The notes beneath the pieces were generated by a model. The model was not told the DNA's origin. It worked only from the letters and a program-made list of their open reading frames with translations, and searched no databases. Of a DNA stretch of 35,186 bases, positions 18,012-26,364 are shown in pieces. The position numbers and the translations under genes were made by a program. Position 1 is the first letter of the stretch. Every line of letters begins with the position of its first letter. Location: assembly GCF_002902665.1 (NCBI RefSeq), contig NZ_PPRM01000056.1, positions 5,433-40,618 of the forward strand, written 5' to 3'. Source of the DNA: Macrococcoides caseolyticum. Its GTDB lineage: Bacteria > Bacillota > Bacilli > Staphylococcales > Staphylococcaceae.

Positions 18012-18122
18012 CAAATGACACTGTAAAATACAATTGATTTGTAATTATGTGCACATTCTTACTATAAATTAAAAAAACATTGATTCTACTTAAGGAAGAA
18101 GAGTGGAATTTTGCCTATTAAA

Positions 18123-19109
18123 TTATACTGATATAGTGAAAAGACTAGAAATGATTGATTTTGCTTCTGCTTTACTATATACATCATAAATGATAATACG
18201 TCCATCTTTCAACAAATGTATAGTTACATGATCTGCTTTAATTATTTTAAATAAAGATGTTGATTTTACAGTGTTTGGTATTTCTTTATAGAAGATATTA
18301 CTAGGCAACTTGATAGAGTATTTACCGTAACACATCTTAGTCACATTGTGAGTATCACTCATAGTAGCTGGATAGTCATGCGTTCCACATGTTTTACAGT
18401 TGTTATTGTGAAAAAATGTTGCCTCTGTTGATTTAAATTTCATATTAAAACTGTCGAATGTAATGAAGTGATTAGAGAAGCGACCTTGTGCAATATATTT
18501 CATTACTTCTGAAACTTGTAAGCTAGCAGTAAGATGTGCTGTTTGAGGGAGTATTCCCTCTAATGAACAGTTCTCACCAGTATCCGGTGGGTCGGGCAGT
18601 AGGCAACGTAGACATGCAACTGAATAATCTATAGCATATACTGTTCCTTTCGACCCCAGACAAGCACCGTAGATCCAAGGTATTCTAAACTGATGACAAA
18701 TATCATTGATGACATAACGTGTATTAAAATTATCTGTACCATCAATCACAATCTTTGGTTGAAACTTTTCAAGCAGTTGCTTCAAGTTATCACTTGTAAT
18801 CTCTTCGGGTATAGGAGTAACTTTTACTTCTTTATTGATACGAGAAAGGTGACGTTTTACAGCATCTACCTTTAATTCATATTGGTGAACGTCTGTTTCA
18901 TCATATAAACTTTGTCGATGAAGATTAGACAAACTTACAATATCCATATCACATATAATGATTTCTCCGGCGCCGCTTCGTGCAAGTATTTCACTGATTG
19001 TACTTCCGAGCGCACCTGCACCAATGATAAGAAATTTAGATTTTGAAAGATTGTCCTGACCTTGTTCACCAAACTGTGATGCTTTTATTTGTCTATCATA
19101 GCGACTCAT
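18123..19109 (-). CDS. thiF: ThiF/MoeB-type adenylyltransferase
   Basis: This 328-residue E1-like enzyme activates the C-terminal glycine of ThiS with ATP for sulfur loading. The nucleotide-binding loop is GAGALG (30-35), followed by [17 protein letters not shown] and the [14 protein letters not shown] segment. Two CxxC pairs, in VACLRCLLP and NNCKTCGTH, form the structural zinc site. The C-terminal 80 residues are an extension that may be a degenerate rhodanese-like end, without an obvious active cysteine. It overlaps the thiG stop by 4 bases (ATGA) and is the last gene of the thiazole operon. I name it thiF from the operon; the family also contains MoeB. Confidence 0.9.
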   Translation of the reverse strand: MSRYDRQIKASQFGEQGQDNLSKSKFLIIGAGALGSTISEILARSGAGEIIICDMDIVSLSNLHRQSLYDETDVHQYELKVDAVKRHLSRINKEVKVTPIPEEITSDNLKQLLEKFQPKIVIDGTDNFNTRYVINDICHQFRIPWIYGACLGSKGTVYAIDYSVACLRCLLPDPPDTGENCSLEGILPQTAHLTASLQVSEVMKYIAQGRFSNHFITFDSFNMKFKSTEATFFHNNNCKTCGTHDYPATMSDTHNVTKMCYGKYSIKLPSNIFYKEIPNTVKSTSLFKIIKADHVTIHLLKDGRIIIYDVYSKAEAKSIISSLFTISV

Positions 19110-19873
19110 AGAAATTCCAGACCTTCCGTAGGGCTCGATGCTTGTGCTGTATATTTCTTAGGGATTCTTCCGGCAGTAGCGCCGATAAATCCGGCATGTA
19201 CTGCGAGCTTCATCGCTTCTGCCATCTTTACAGGATCTTTCGCATGACTTACAGCAGTATTTAATAGAACGGCATCTGCACCAAGCTCCATCGCATATGC
19301 AGCATCACTTGGTGAACCGATACCTGCGTCTACAATAACAGGTACACTGATAGCATCAATAATATAGCTTAAGTTTAAGGCATCGTTAATACCTAGACCT
19401 GTCCCAATAGGTGAACCGAGTGGCATTATTGCATGTACACCAAGTGTTTCAAGTTTCTTTGCAAGTACAACATCGCATTGAATGTAAGGACAGACAATAA
19501 ATCCGCTCTCTAGTAGAATTTCACACGCTTTATACGTCTCAATCGCATCGGGTAATAATGTTTTATCGTCCCCGATAATTTCTACTTTAATCATATCGCA
19601 CATCCCTGCAGCTCGGGCAATCTCAGCAATTTTTACAGCCTCTTCTGCAGTCTTGGCTCCCGCTGTATTAGGGAATGTAATATACTTATCTAAGTCAACA
19701 GATTCTAATGGATTCGGTAAATCTTTATCATAGAGGTTCATGCGACGTACAGCAAACGTTAATGCATTCGTTTCGCTTGCATCCACGGCTTCCCGCTGTA
19801 TATCACCATTTTCAAATTTTCCTGTACCAAGGATGAGTCTCGATTCAAGTTCTATTGGTCCAATCTTTAGCAT
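19106..19873 (-). CDS. thiG: Thiazole synthase ThiG
   Basis: The product has 255 residues and is a TIM-barrel enzyme that condenses deoxyxylulose phosphate, dehydroglycine and ThiS-thiocarboxylate into the thiamine thiazole. The Schiff-base lysine is Lys96 in [10 protein letters not shown]. Other landmarks are [32 protein letters not shown] and [27 protein letters not shown]. The length is standard. It starts two bases after the thiS stop, and its ribosome site is formed by the glycine codons at the thiS end. Confidence 0.97.
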   Translation of the reverse strand: MLKIGPIELESRLILGTGKFENGDIQREAVDASETNALTFAVRRMNLYDKDLPNPLESVDLDKYITFPNTAGAKTAEEAVKIAEIARAAGMCDMIKVEIIGDDKTLLPDAIETYKACEILLESGFIVCPYIQCDVVLAKKLETLGVHAIMPLGSPIGTGLGINDALNLSYIIDAISVPVIVDAGIGSPSDAAYAMELGADAVLLNTAVSHAKDPVKMAEAMKLAVHAGFIGATAGRIPKKYTAQASSPTEGLEFL

Positions 19874-19874
19874 A

Positions 19875-20072
19875 TTAACCGCCTCCTACAAATTCTAATA
19901 ATTCTAATCGTTGTTCTGATCTAATTTCAGTGTCATCCCACTTGTCTTTTTGTACGGGCATATCATCGATTACAATAACAGCACGCTTTAAATCGATATT
20001 CAAAGTTTCTAGAAATGGAACAAGCATTGTTTCTTGTGTTTCGTACAATTCGTCATTTAAGTATAGTTTCAT
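19875..20072 (-). CDS. thiS: Sulfur carrier protein ThiS
   Basis: This 65-residue ubiquitin-fold protein ends in Gly-Gly-Gly, the tail that ThiF adenylates and that carries the thiocarboxylate sulfur. The start ATG at 20072 has GGAGG six bases upstream and lies inside the 3' end of thiO, overlapping it by 20 bases. Its position between thiO and thiG matches the Bacillus operon order. Confidence 0.95.
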   Translation of the reverse strand: MKLYLNDELYETQETMLVPFLETLNIDLKRAVIVIDDMPVQKDKWDDTEIRSEQRLELLEFVGGG

Positions 20073-21174
20073 GTATATCCTCCAGTTTAAAATGATCTTT
20101 ATATTTCATTGCAAGTGGATGCTGTTTATTGAACATAAGTTTATGCATCAGTGCTCCAGTAATCTTTGATAAGAGGATGCCATTACGATAATGGCCCGTT
20201 GCGACAAATAGATTATCACGGATCTCATCGATTATTGGTCGATGTAGTGGGTTATCGGGACGAAAGCCGCATCTTCTATCGACAATTTCACCATTCATCA
20301 GTTCTGGCAACAGATCCAGCGTCATTTCTGTCAGCCAGTCGATACCTTCTTCACTTACTTTATTGTCCCTATTCTTTGATGTCGTGGCACCTATAACATA
20401 TAAATCATCTGACTTCGGTACGATATAATGACCGTTTGTCTGGAACAATGTCTCTTTCATATCTAATGCAGAGTGATGTATCGTCATCACTTCACCCTTT
20501 ACGCCATAAGCTTCAAGATGGATACCAAGAGATTTAAGGATGTCACCTGAATACATACCTGCAGCAACAACGATTTGCTGTGCTTCGTATGTTTGCAATC
20601 TGGTACTCACGCTAAATCCATCATCTGCTTTCACGTCTACTACACAATCGTGAATAAGCGTAACCTTTTCATTTAATGACATAAGTGCTTGATGATATTT
20701 AACAGCGTTGACTTGTCCATCTGTCGGAATCCACATCGCAAGGTCATGATTGCGGATATATCCATGTGCAAACTCATCCAAACGATCTTTAACTAACTCT
20801 GTGGTCTTAAACTGTGCATTAAGAAAGTCAAACTGTTGAAGTAAAGATTCATGCTCACCATGTGAAGCAATCTTTAATAATCCGTGCTGCTGATAATCAA
20901 TTACATGCCCTAAATGTGCCAATTCATCAGCGAACTCCTTCATCATATATTGCCCCTCCATAGAAAACTGGAAGAGGGGGGACTCTGAATAAAATTCATT
21001 CTGTGCACCAAGCATACCGCCAGCAGCATGCGTTGCTCTGCGCCTACTAAAATCATCAATAATACCGATCGAAATATCTTCTTGTTTTAAGTGATAGCAT
21101 ATACTCTGGCCTATAATGCCGCCACCGATAATTAAGACATCGAATTTCGTAATAACCACTCCTTTTGAATGCAC
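20053..21174 (-). CDS. thiO: Glycine oxidase ThiO
   Basis: This FAD enzyme of up to 373 residues oxidises glycine to the imine used by ThiG. The dinucleotide-binding motif is LIIGGGIIGQSICYHL near the N-terminus. RRATHAAGGMLGAQNEF and the C-terminal CGFRPDNPLHRPIIDE and ATGHYRNGILLSKITG blocks are typical of glycine oxidases. The start is unclear. GTG 21174 has AAGG ten bases upstream but adds about seven residues before the usual N-terminus. A strong AAAGGAG (21165-21159) is placed for an ATT at 21153. Either way the start overlaps the tenI end, so the two are coupled. Confidence 0.93.
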   Translation of the reverse strand: MHSKGVVITKFDVLIIGGGIIGQSICYHLKQEDISIGIIDDFSRRRATHAAGGMLGAQNEFYSESPLFQFSMEGQYMMKEFADELAHLGHVIDYQQHGLLKIASHGEHESLLQQFDFLNAQFKTTELVKDRLDEFAHGYIRNHDLAMWIPTDGQVNAVKYHQALMSLNEKVTLIHDCVVDVKADDGFSVSTRLQTYEAQQIVVAAGMYSGDILKSLGIHLEAYGVKGEVMTIHHSALDMKETLFQTNGHYIVPKSDDLYVIGATTSKNRDNKVSEEGIDWLTEMTLDLLPELMNGEIVDRRCGFRPDNPLHRPIIDEIRDNLFVATGHYRNGILLSKITGALMHKLMFNKQHPLAMKYKDHFKLEDIHETILK

Positions 21175-21713
21175 TCGAGATGTGCCTTATGCTGAAATAG
21201 ACGAATACCACTGAATCCACTAAATCGAGTATCAAGTTGATGTATCGTATGTTCATCGATACCACCGATTGCAACAATCGGGATATCATATGAAAGAACT
21301 GTGTCAATTACAGGTGCACTTTGAGGTGTGAGACCTGGCTTTGAAGGCGTAGGGAAGACGTGACCGAATATACAATAATCAAGCACGCCATCAATGCGAT
21401 GCACACTCTCTTTGCTATGTACGCTCATACCTACACGAAATTCAGGATGTTGTTGCTTGAATGCTATCGCATCACTAGCACGCTCCTTAAAATGGATACG
21501 TGTCAAACCATGTTTCATCATCAAGTAAGGCGCATCATGAACAATGATTTTAGAAGGATCTATACGTCGCTTCAACTGTATAATAAATACATCCAGTGCG
21601 TCATTACATGCATCTAGACGTAGAATCACACCATCAACTAAAGCTTCTACATCCACGATTGATTGCAAGACAGTATCGCTCGGCTCCACGAATGGAGTAA
21701 TCATATAAAACAT
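21132..21713 (-). CDS. tenI: Thiazole tautomerase TenI
   Basis: The 193-residue protein has the ThiE/TenI TIM-barrel fold; TenI aromatises the thiazole product of ThiG. Landmarks are RIHFKERASDAIAF, RVGMSVHSKESVHRI, the conserved His in YCIFGHVFPTPSKPG, and VAIGGIDEHTI with the phosphate-binding glycines. The full ThiE pyrophosphate-binding set was not recognised, and the neighbours are thiazole genes, so TenI is preferred over ThiE. I chose ATG 21713, with GGAGG (21724-21720) six bases upstream; a longer frame would start inside the riboswitch terminator. First gene of the TPP-regulated operon. Confidence 0.9.
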   Translation of the reverse strand: MFYMITPFVEPSDTVLQSIVDVEALVDGVILRLDACNDALDVFIIQLKRRIDPSKIIVHDAPYLMMKHGLTRIHFKERASDAIAFKQQHPEFRVGMSVHSKESVHRIDGVLDYCIFGHVFPTPSKPGLTPQSAPVIDTVLSYDIPIVAIGGIDEHTIHQLDTRFSGFSGIRLFQHKAHLECIQKEWLLRNSMS

Positions 21714-21724
21714 AAGCAACCTCC

Positions 21725-21760
21725 AAAAAAAGACCACCCGCAAACAAACTACGGGTGGTC
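21725..21760 (-). terminator. TPP-riboswitch expression-platform terminator
   Basis: On the minus strand, GACCACCCG (21760-21752) pairs perfectly with CGGGTGGTC (21740-21732) across an 11-base loop, followed by seven T (21731-21725). It lies between the TPP aptamer and tenI, and the T run directly abuts the tenI ribosome site GGAGG. Confidence 0.92.
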
Positions 21761-21797
21761 AAAATATATAAATATTTATAATTATATAAATGATAAC

Positions 21798-21880
21798 TGC
21801 TTCCCTACGTTGGAATTATCCAAATCAGGTTATGAGAGTCGGACAAAGTCTTCTCAGCTCTAAGAGCACCCCTAGCACAT
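21798..21880 (-). promoter_or_regulatory. TPP riboswitch (THI box)
   Basis: The minus strand carries the THI-box signature in order: AGGGGTGC, GCTGAGA, then AACCTGATTTGGATAAT, CCAACGTAGGGAA. TGCT and AGCA at the ends can close the P1 stem. It precedes the thiazole operon, so thiamine pyrophosphate binding should favour the downstream terminator and shut the genes off. This agrees fully with the enzymes encoded. Confidence 0.97.
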
Positions 21881-21973
21881 ATTCGATTATGTAATTAAGA
21901 ATAGCACTCAATGGCTGAGAATTCAAACTTCTAAATTTAAGTGATAAAATAAAGAAAGGAAGGGGATTTAAAG

Positions 21974-22438
21974 ATGAATGAAATAAATGAACAAGAATTA
22001 GCGACATTGCTCGATGAACATGCTGAATTGCATGAAAATATGAATAACAGTGAAAAAGAAAATGATAATATAGGTAAAACAGAAATAAAAAAAGAAATGA
22101 TGAATATAGCACAAGAAGAACGCATGACGTCTGAAGAAATATTAAGAGAAATCGATGAACAGGAATCTCTTGATATGGAGAACGAAATTGCACAGAAAGA
22201 AGTGCATATCTTCAAATATGTGATGTATACGATTGAAATCTATAAAGACGTCGAACTTACACTAGACAGACTGAAAAATTTAATGGCACATGAATATGCA
22301 GAGATGACAGAAGAAAGTCTGATGCATTATCTTAAAGATTATGAATCAGCAGGATATATCCGAATGAACGAAACTGAAGCGGGTGTGACAGTATCTAGAA
22401 CATTTCTCGGGGAATGTGCGTTAGCGTTAGTGAAATAA
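21974..22438 (+). CDS. Acidic protein of unknown function, possible winged-helix C-terminus
   Basis: I do not recognise this 154-residue protein. The first 75 residues are very rich in Glu, Asn and Lys and should be helical or coiled (ELATLLDEHAELHENMNNSEKEN). The last 80 residues look like a compact helical domain ending in LMHYLKDYESAGYIRMNETEAG followed by a strand, which resembles a winged-helix wing region. There is no membrane segment or signal. GGAAGGGG lies 8 bases before the ATG, and a clear terminator follows, so it is a real single-gene unit. It is divergent from the thiamine operon, but a thiamine link is not indicated. Confidence 0.75.
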   Translation: MNEINEQELATLLDEHAELHENMNNSEKENDNIGKTEIKKEMMNIAQEERMTSEEILREIDEQESLDMENEIAQKEVHIFKYVMYTIEIYKDVELTLDRLKNLMAHEYAEMTEESLMHYLKDYESAGYIRMNETEAGVTVSRTFLGECALALVK

Positions 22439-22462
22439 AGATAATTTCAATCATAACCAATG

Positions 22463-22494
22463 AAACCCCAGCACATATATGCTGGGGTTTTGTT
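22463..22494. terminator. Terminator between convergent genes
   Basis: AAACCCCAGC / GCTGGGGTTT (10-bp stem around 22463-22490) has an AT loop and is followed by TTGTTTATT. It ends the plus-strand gene and overlaps the stop of the minus-strand hemerythrin gene, which it may also terminate. Confidence 0.85.
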
Positions 22495-22910
22495 TATTGC
22501 AATAACAATCTTTCTTCGTCACGTGAATGGATTTCATTCACGATAATGATACTTCTAAAGTAATCAAAGATATTCGTAGAGAATCCTTGTTCGATTTGAT
22601 GTTTTACTTGTGTGATAATTTGACGCATAATGTCATGATCACGTTTAAGTTGTATCACAGATTCAGCCTTTTCAGGGTTCTCTGCAACGACTTCACTATA
22701 AAATCCTTGCGCTTCTTCTTCAGCGTCTGCATGACTGATGATGCGTGATTCAAAGAAGTCGACGATAGCTAATATTTCCTGCTTTAACGTTGCTTCATCA
22801 TAATCTTTATAGTTCATGATCAAATCATCCGTCATCTGAACGGCAAGTGCCAGTCCTGTGTCGTGAATTTGTTTATGTGCATGTAACTGTTTTAACGATG
22901 GTCCTGTCAT
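22494..22910 (-). CDS. Hemerythrin-like (HHE domain) protein
   Basis: This 138-residue, mostly helical protein has histidines and acidic residues spaced as in HHE/hemerythrin four-helix bundles: His12/His16 in HAHKQIHD, His60 with Glu in SHADAEEE, His92 in KRDHDIM, and His128 with Glu in EIHSRDEERL. Such proteins hold a di-iron (or Fe/Mn) centre and are used for oxygen or NO sensing, iron handling or repair of damaged iron sites. There is no signal, so it is cytoplasmic. Its start follows the TerC stop by 46 bases with no terminator seen between, so it is probably read from the manganese-riboswitch transcript. Confidence 0.75.
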   Translation of the reverse strand: MTGPSLKQLHAHKQIHDTGLALAVQMTDDLIMNYKDYDEATLKQEILAIVDFFESRIISHADAEEEAQGFYSEVVAENPEKAESVIQLKRDHDIMRQIITQVKHQIEQGFSTNIFDYFRSIIIVNEIHSRDEERLLLQ

Positions 22911-22956
22911 AGTATCATCTCCATATCATTTGTTGCCTATAGAATATCAGGTTTCA

Positions 22957-23745
22957 TTATGAATGACTTCTTTTGTTCTGTCTTGCGCTCGTAATAAAAC
23001 CGATTGCTAATATTGAAAGTAGTACACCCCAGAAAATTAACTGCCATACTGGTGAATGTGGGAATTCATGTGGTAATACGTGTATTGCATCATGTGCAAG
23101 TACGAGTACGACAAGTTTCACACCAATCCATCCAACAATTGCGAATGCTGCTGCTTCAAGTCCTGGATATTTCTCAAGTAACTTGATGAAGTATGTTGCA
23201 GCGAATCGCATCAAGACAACGCCTAACATTCCTCCCGTAAACATTACTGCAAATTGCCCTGCATTAAGTCCCATAAAATCCGGACCAACATGTGGCAATG
23301 TAACAGCAATTGCGATTGCTGCAAGCATTGAATCGATTGCAAAAGCTATATCTGCAAACTCAACTTTCAGTACAGTCATCCAGAAACTGCTACCTTTCGT
23401 TTCGTTACCTTCTTCTTCGGCAATATTCGGTACGGATGGATCATCTGTGTGATCTTTCTTTTTAAAGTATGTGTATAAACTTTTAGCGGACATAAACAGT
23501 AAATATGCTGCACCAGCTGCTTGTATCCACCAGTACTTTGCAAGTACTGTAATAAAGAAGAGGGCGATCAATCTAAACGCAAATGCACCGACTAAACCAT
23601 AGAATAAAGCTTTCTTTCTTTGTTCTTCAGGTAAGTGCTTTACCATTACTGCCATTACGATGGCATTATCTGCTGCAAGCAACCCCTCTAATAATACTAA
23701 TACGACAATTACCCATGCATATGCTAATAAAATACTTGGATCCAT
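22957..23745 (-). CDS. TerC family integral membrane protein (Mn export/metalation)
   Basis: The 262-residue protein has seven or so hydrophobic segments and the TerC signature acidic residues within membrane helices: LEGLLAADNAIVMAVM (about 20-35) and KVEFADIAFAIDSMLAAIA (about 127-145). A charged loop separates the halves (about 92-118). TerC proteins of the Bacillus YkoY/YceF type move manganese outward and help load Mn enzymes at the membrane. The gene sits directly behind a yybP-ykoY manganese riboswitch, which supports this role strongly. AAGGAG precedes the ATG. A hemerythrin-like gene follows. Confidence 0.93.
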   Translation of the reverse strand: MDPSILLAYAWVIVVLVLLEGLLAADNAIVMAVMVKHLPEEQRKKALFYGLVGAFAFRLIALFFITVLAKYWWIQAAGAAYLLFMSAKSLYTYFKKKDHTDDPSVPNIAEEEGNETKGSSFWMTVLKVEFADIAFAIDSMLAAIAIAVTLPHVGPDFMGLNAGQFAVMFTGGMLGVVLMRFAATYFIKLLEKYPGLEAAAFAIVGWIGVKLVVLVLAHDAIHVLPHEFPHSPVWQLIFWGVLLSILAIGFITSARQNKRSHS

Positions 23746-23771
23746 ATGTTCACTCCTTAAATTTTGAATAT

Positions 23772-23806
23772 AAAAAGACCCATGCCAAAAAGTATTGGCA
23801 AAGGTC
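23772..23806 (-). terminator. Terminator of the Mn riboswitch expression platform
   Basis: On the minus strand AGACCTTTGCC pairs with GGCATGGGTCT (with G-T pairs and one mismatch), followed by five T just before the terC ribosome site. Its left arm overlaps the 3' end of the aptamer, so aptamer folding and termination should exclude each other. Confidence 0.8.
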
Positions 23807-23912
23807 TCGCTGGATATAGATCCTTATAGTGCCGGAAGCGTGAACTTCGTAATGACGACACAATAATCGGGTTGCCCCTTAGCTACTCCCCTTCGACATA
23901 AGTCTTAGGATA
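23800..23912 (-). promoter_or_regulatory. yybP-ykoY manganese riboswitch
   Basis: The minus strand shows the conserved loops of this class in order: AAGGGGAGTAGC, GTGTCGTCATTACG, TTCCGGCAC, and GCGAGACCTTTGCC. These correspond to the two Mn-contact loops and the closing P1 strand. The motif is known to switch Mn efflux genes on at high manganese, and terC lies directly downstream. Confidence 0.95.
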
Positions 23913-23976
23913 TTCGATTGATTTGATATAACTATAACACATCTTTTTTTAATTTGCTATGGTAAAGAAATGGTAA

Positions 23977-24582
23977 TTACTTTTTGCGTTTATATAGATA
24001 GATGATGCCTGCAATTATTAATATTGCCATTACGATATAAAGTACATTAGAATACATATCAAAATATTGCAGTACTTTCTCCCAGTTCTGTCCAAGCGCC
24101 ATACCTAAGTAAATGAGAACGGCGTTCCAGATAATTGTTCCGACCGTAGTATAGAGTATGAAAGGAATGATAGACATCTGACTGAGGCCTGCCGGGATAG
24201 AGATTAAGCTTCTGATAAGGGGAACAAAACGACATAAGAATACTGCTGTATAACCATATTTATTAAACCATTTGTTTGCTTTATGAATATCTTCGATGTC
24301 GAGTCTTAAGATGAAACCATATTTATTGATAATCTTTTCTATTCGTCTAAGACCTAGAATATGACCTAAATAATAGAGGATGACTGCACCTCCAACTGCG
24401 CCAAGCGTAGAAGCGGTGAGCATTCCAACAAATGATAGTTTTGGGGACTGATCAACCATAAATCCGCCAAACGTTAATATAACTTCAGATGGAATCGGGG
24501 GGAACACATTTTCAAGTAGAATGAGTAAGAACACACCAAAATAACCGAACTGTTCCATGACATTCATAATCCATTGCTGCAT
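23977..24582 (-). CDS. DedA/SNARE-associated family membrane protein
   Basis: The product has 201 residues from ATG 24582, chosen because GGAGGA lies 4 bases upstream; a longer frame from 24651 lacks such a site. DedA marks are LENVFPPIPSEVILTFGGFMV near the N-terminus, LGAVGGAVILYYLGHILG, and FLCRFVPLIRSLISIPAGLSQM in the middle, the last containing the reentrant-loop arginines. Bacterial DedA proteins include flippases for undecaprenyl phosphate and phosphatidylethanolamine and others of unknown role. It is a single gene between terC and the fep operon. The exact lipid cannot be told from sequence. Confidence 0.92.
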   Translation of the reverse strand: MQQWIMNVMEQFGYFGVFLLILLENVFPPIPSEVILTFGGFMVDQSPKLSFVGMLTASTLGAVGGAVILYYLGHILGLRRIEKIINKYGFILRLDIEDIHKANKWFNKYGYTAVFLCRFVPLIRSLISIPAGLSQMSIIPFILYTTVGTIIWNAVLIYLGMALGQNWEKVLQYFDMYSNVLYIVMAILIIAGIIYLYKRKK

Positions 24583-24666
24583 AATATCCTCCATATAATT
24601 CTGTATAAAAGTAATATACCCCAATTGATTAAGTTTATAAAACGAAAACAAATGAGGTATGGCAGC

Positions 24667-26364
24667 TTATATTGAATTATTTTGTTGTCTGTAATGACTG
24701 AATAAGTAGATTGAGACGCCTATGATAAGAATCAGTTGAGGAATAACTGTTTCAAATGTTGGATAAAACCCGATAGAAGGTATATCCGGTAAATAATTAA
24801 TCGTCGTATTCTTTATTTTATTCAGCACTTGAAAAGTATGGACACTTACGCCGAGAATTTTAAAGGCAAGCAAGAAAATAAGAATTGACATGATCAAGAA
24901 TGATTTATGAATTGGAATATATTTTGTAATCGTATTAAATGATAGCGCAAATACAATTAATATAATGATAGCGATAATAATCCCTGCAACAAGTTGCACC
25001 GTGCTGATCTTTCCAGCAATTCCAGCATAAAATATAATCGTCTCAGCACCTTCACGAAATACAGATAAAAAGCTGAGTAGTGCGAATGTAAAGATACTAC
25101 CACTAGATATTGCTTCGGAAATATTTTTGTTGATAAAATTATTCCAATTTTGTACGGATGATTTTGAATGAAGCCATACACCAATTATCGCCATAAAGAT
25201 TACTGCAAAAATACCGATGTATGCCTCTAGCAGCTCTCTACCTTCTCCTACGTTTTTAAAGAAGAAGTTAAAGCTAAGAGCAAGGAAGACGCTTAATAAT
25301 AATCCGATAATACCGCCCACAATAATCCAGCGTGTAGCTTTTTTCTGTCTTGCTTTTTTCGTTACAGAAATCAACGCCATGATAATAAGTAAAGCTTCAA
25401 CACCTTCTCTTAACATTATCAGTGCTGCATCAATAAAAGTATAGTTTGTTTTAGAAATCGCTTGTTTTATATCTTTGTTTAAATCAAGTAACTGTTTTTT
25501 TATGTGTGCTTTATTATCTTGAATCAAGCTGCCTGCAAATTTAGGAATATCAGTTTCTATTTGAGTATACAAGCTAGCATTACTATTTCTGATTTCACCT
25601 TCTACATTTGGCCATACACTGATAAATGACGTTAATGATGATTTCGCCTGTTCTAGATCATCGTTGTCAATGGCTTCGACTGCTTTTTCGATGTGCGTGT
25701 TGAGAATTGAAGCATCCTGTTTCTTAGTAGCTTTAGCTTGTTTTCCTTGAATATATTGATTCAGTTCGGCTTGTAGCTTATCGAGATGGAGCGATGCGTT
25801 TGTTGCATCTACTTTCTCTTTGCTTAGTGCGATACGAATCATCATCAGCTCAGTCTCTATTTGTCCATATCTGCCGATATCATCTTCTCTTACGACTTTT
25901 TCATTAGCTGTCCAGGCAGCATTTAATGTTTTATTTGTATTGAGTGCTGCATCATAATCCCGCGCTTTGATTTGAGATTGCATCTGTTCGATGAGTGGTG
26001 TTATCGCATTTGTTAATTTCTTGCGTTTTGCATTTTTATCTACTGGATTCAATATTTTTTCTAGATGAATTAACTCGTGAGATAAATGATCTAATGTTTT
26101 AATGCGTGTATCCTTTTTGCTATTTGTCTTTAAAGTATGGATATCCGCTATAATACGCTTATTCGTCTTATTGTCTTGATTATTTAAAGCTTTATAATCT
26201 TGTTCAAATGTTTGTAAATATTGTTTGTACTTTGATTCATCATTATCGTTAATACTAGATTTCATATCTGTGATGCCGATAAATAAATTACTTAAACTTG
26301 TTTCAGCAAATACAGTTGTACTTGTGAAAAAGAGTAGGCTAAATATGATTAAAAAGCGTTTCAC
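24667..26364 (-). CDS. fepC: High-affinity iron permease FepC/EfeU (FTR1 family)
   Basis: The 565-residue protein has a signal sequence (about 1-20), a large extracytoplasmic helical domain (about 21-305), then seven or so membrane helices. The FTR1 iron motifs are REGVE at 319-323 and REGAE at 437-441, which carry the ferric-iron ligands. This fusion of an outer domain to FTR1 matches FepC of staphylococci rather than the shorter E. coli EfeU. Its start overlaps the fepB end by 26 bases, so the two are coupled. It is last in the Fur-controlled fep operon. No tatAC genes follow here, unlike the arrangement I recall in S. aureus. Confidence 0.93.
   Translation of the reverse strand: MKRFLIIFSLLFFTSTTVFAETSLSNLFIGITDMKSSINDNDESKYKQYLQTFEQDYKALNNQDNKTNKRIIADIHTLKTNSKKDTRIKTLDHLSHELIHLEKILNPVDKNAKRKKLTNAITPLIEQMQSQIKARDYDAALNTNKTLNAAWTANEKVVREDDIGRYGQIETELMMIRIALSKEKVDATNASLHLDKLQAELNQYIQGKQAKATKKQDASILNTHIEKAVEAIDNDDLEQAKSSLTSFISVWPNVEGEIRNSNASLYTQIETDIPKFAGSLIQDNKAHIKKQLLDLNKDIKQAISKTNYTFIDAALIMLREGVEALLIIMALISVTKKARQKKATRWIIVGGIIGLLLSVFLALSFNFFFKNVGEGRELLEAYIGIFAVIFMAIIGVWLHSKSSVQNWNNFINKNISEAISSGSIFTFALLSFLSVFREGAETIIFYAGIAGKISTVQLVAGIIIAIIILIVFALSFNTITKYIPIHKSFLIMSILIFLLAFKILGVSVHTFQVLNKIKNTTINYLPDIPSIGFYPTFETVIPQLILIIGVSIYLFSHYRQQNNSI

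Noticed and set aside
21825-22215. Two open frames antisense to the acidic protein gene
   Set aside because: Their Ser/Phe/Leu-rich composition mirrors the opposite-strand acidic codons, one of them runs into the TPP aptamer, and the plus-strand gene has a ribosome site and terminator.
22973-23452. 159-codon open frame antisense to terC
   Set aside because: It lies wholly inside terC, whose family motifs and riboswitch are clear; no ribosome site.
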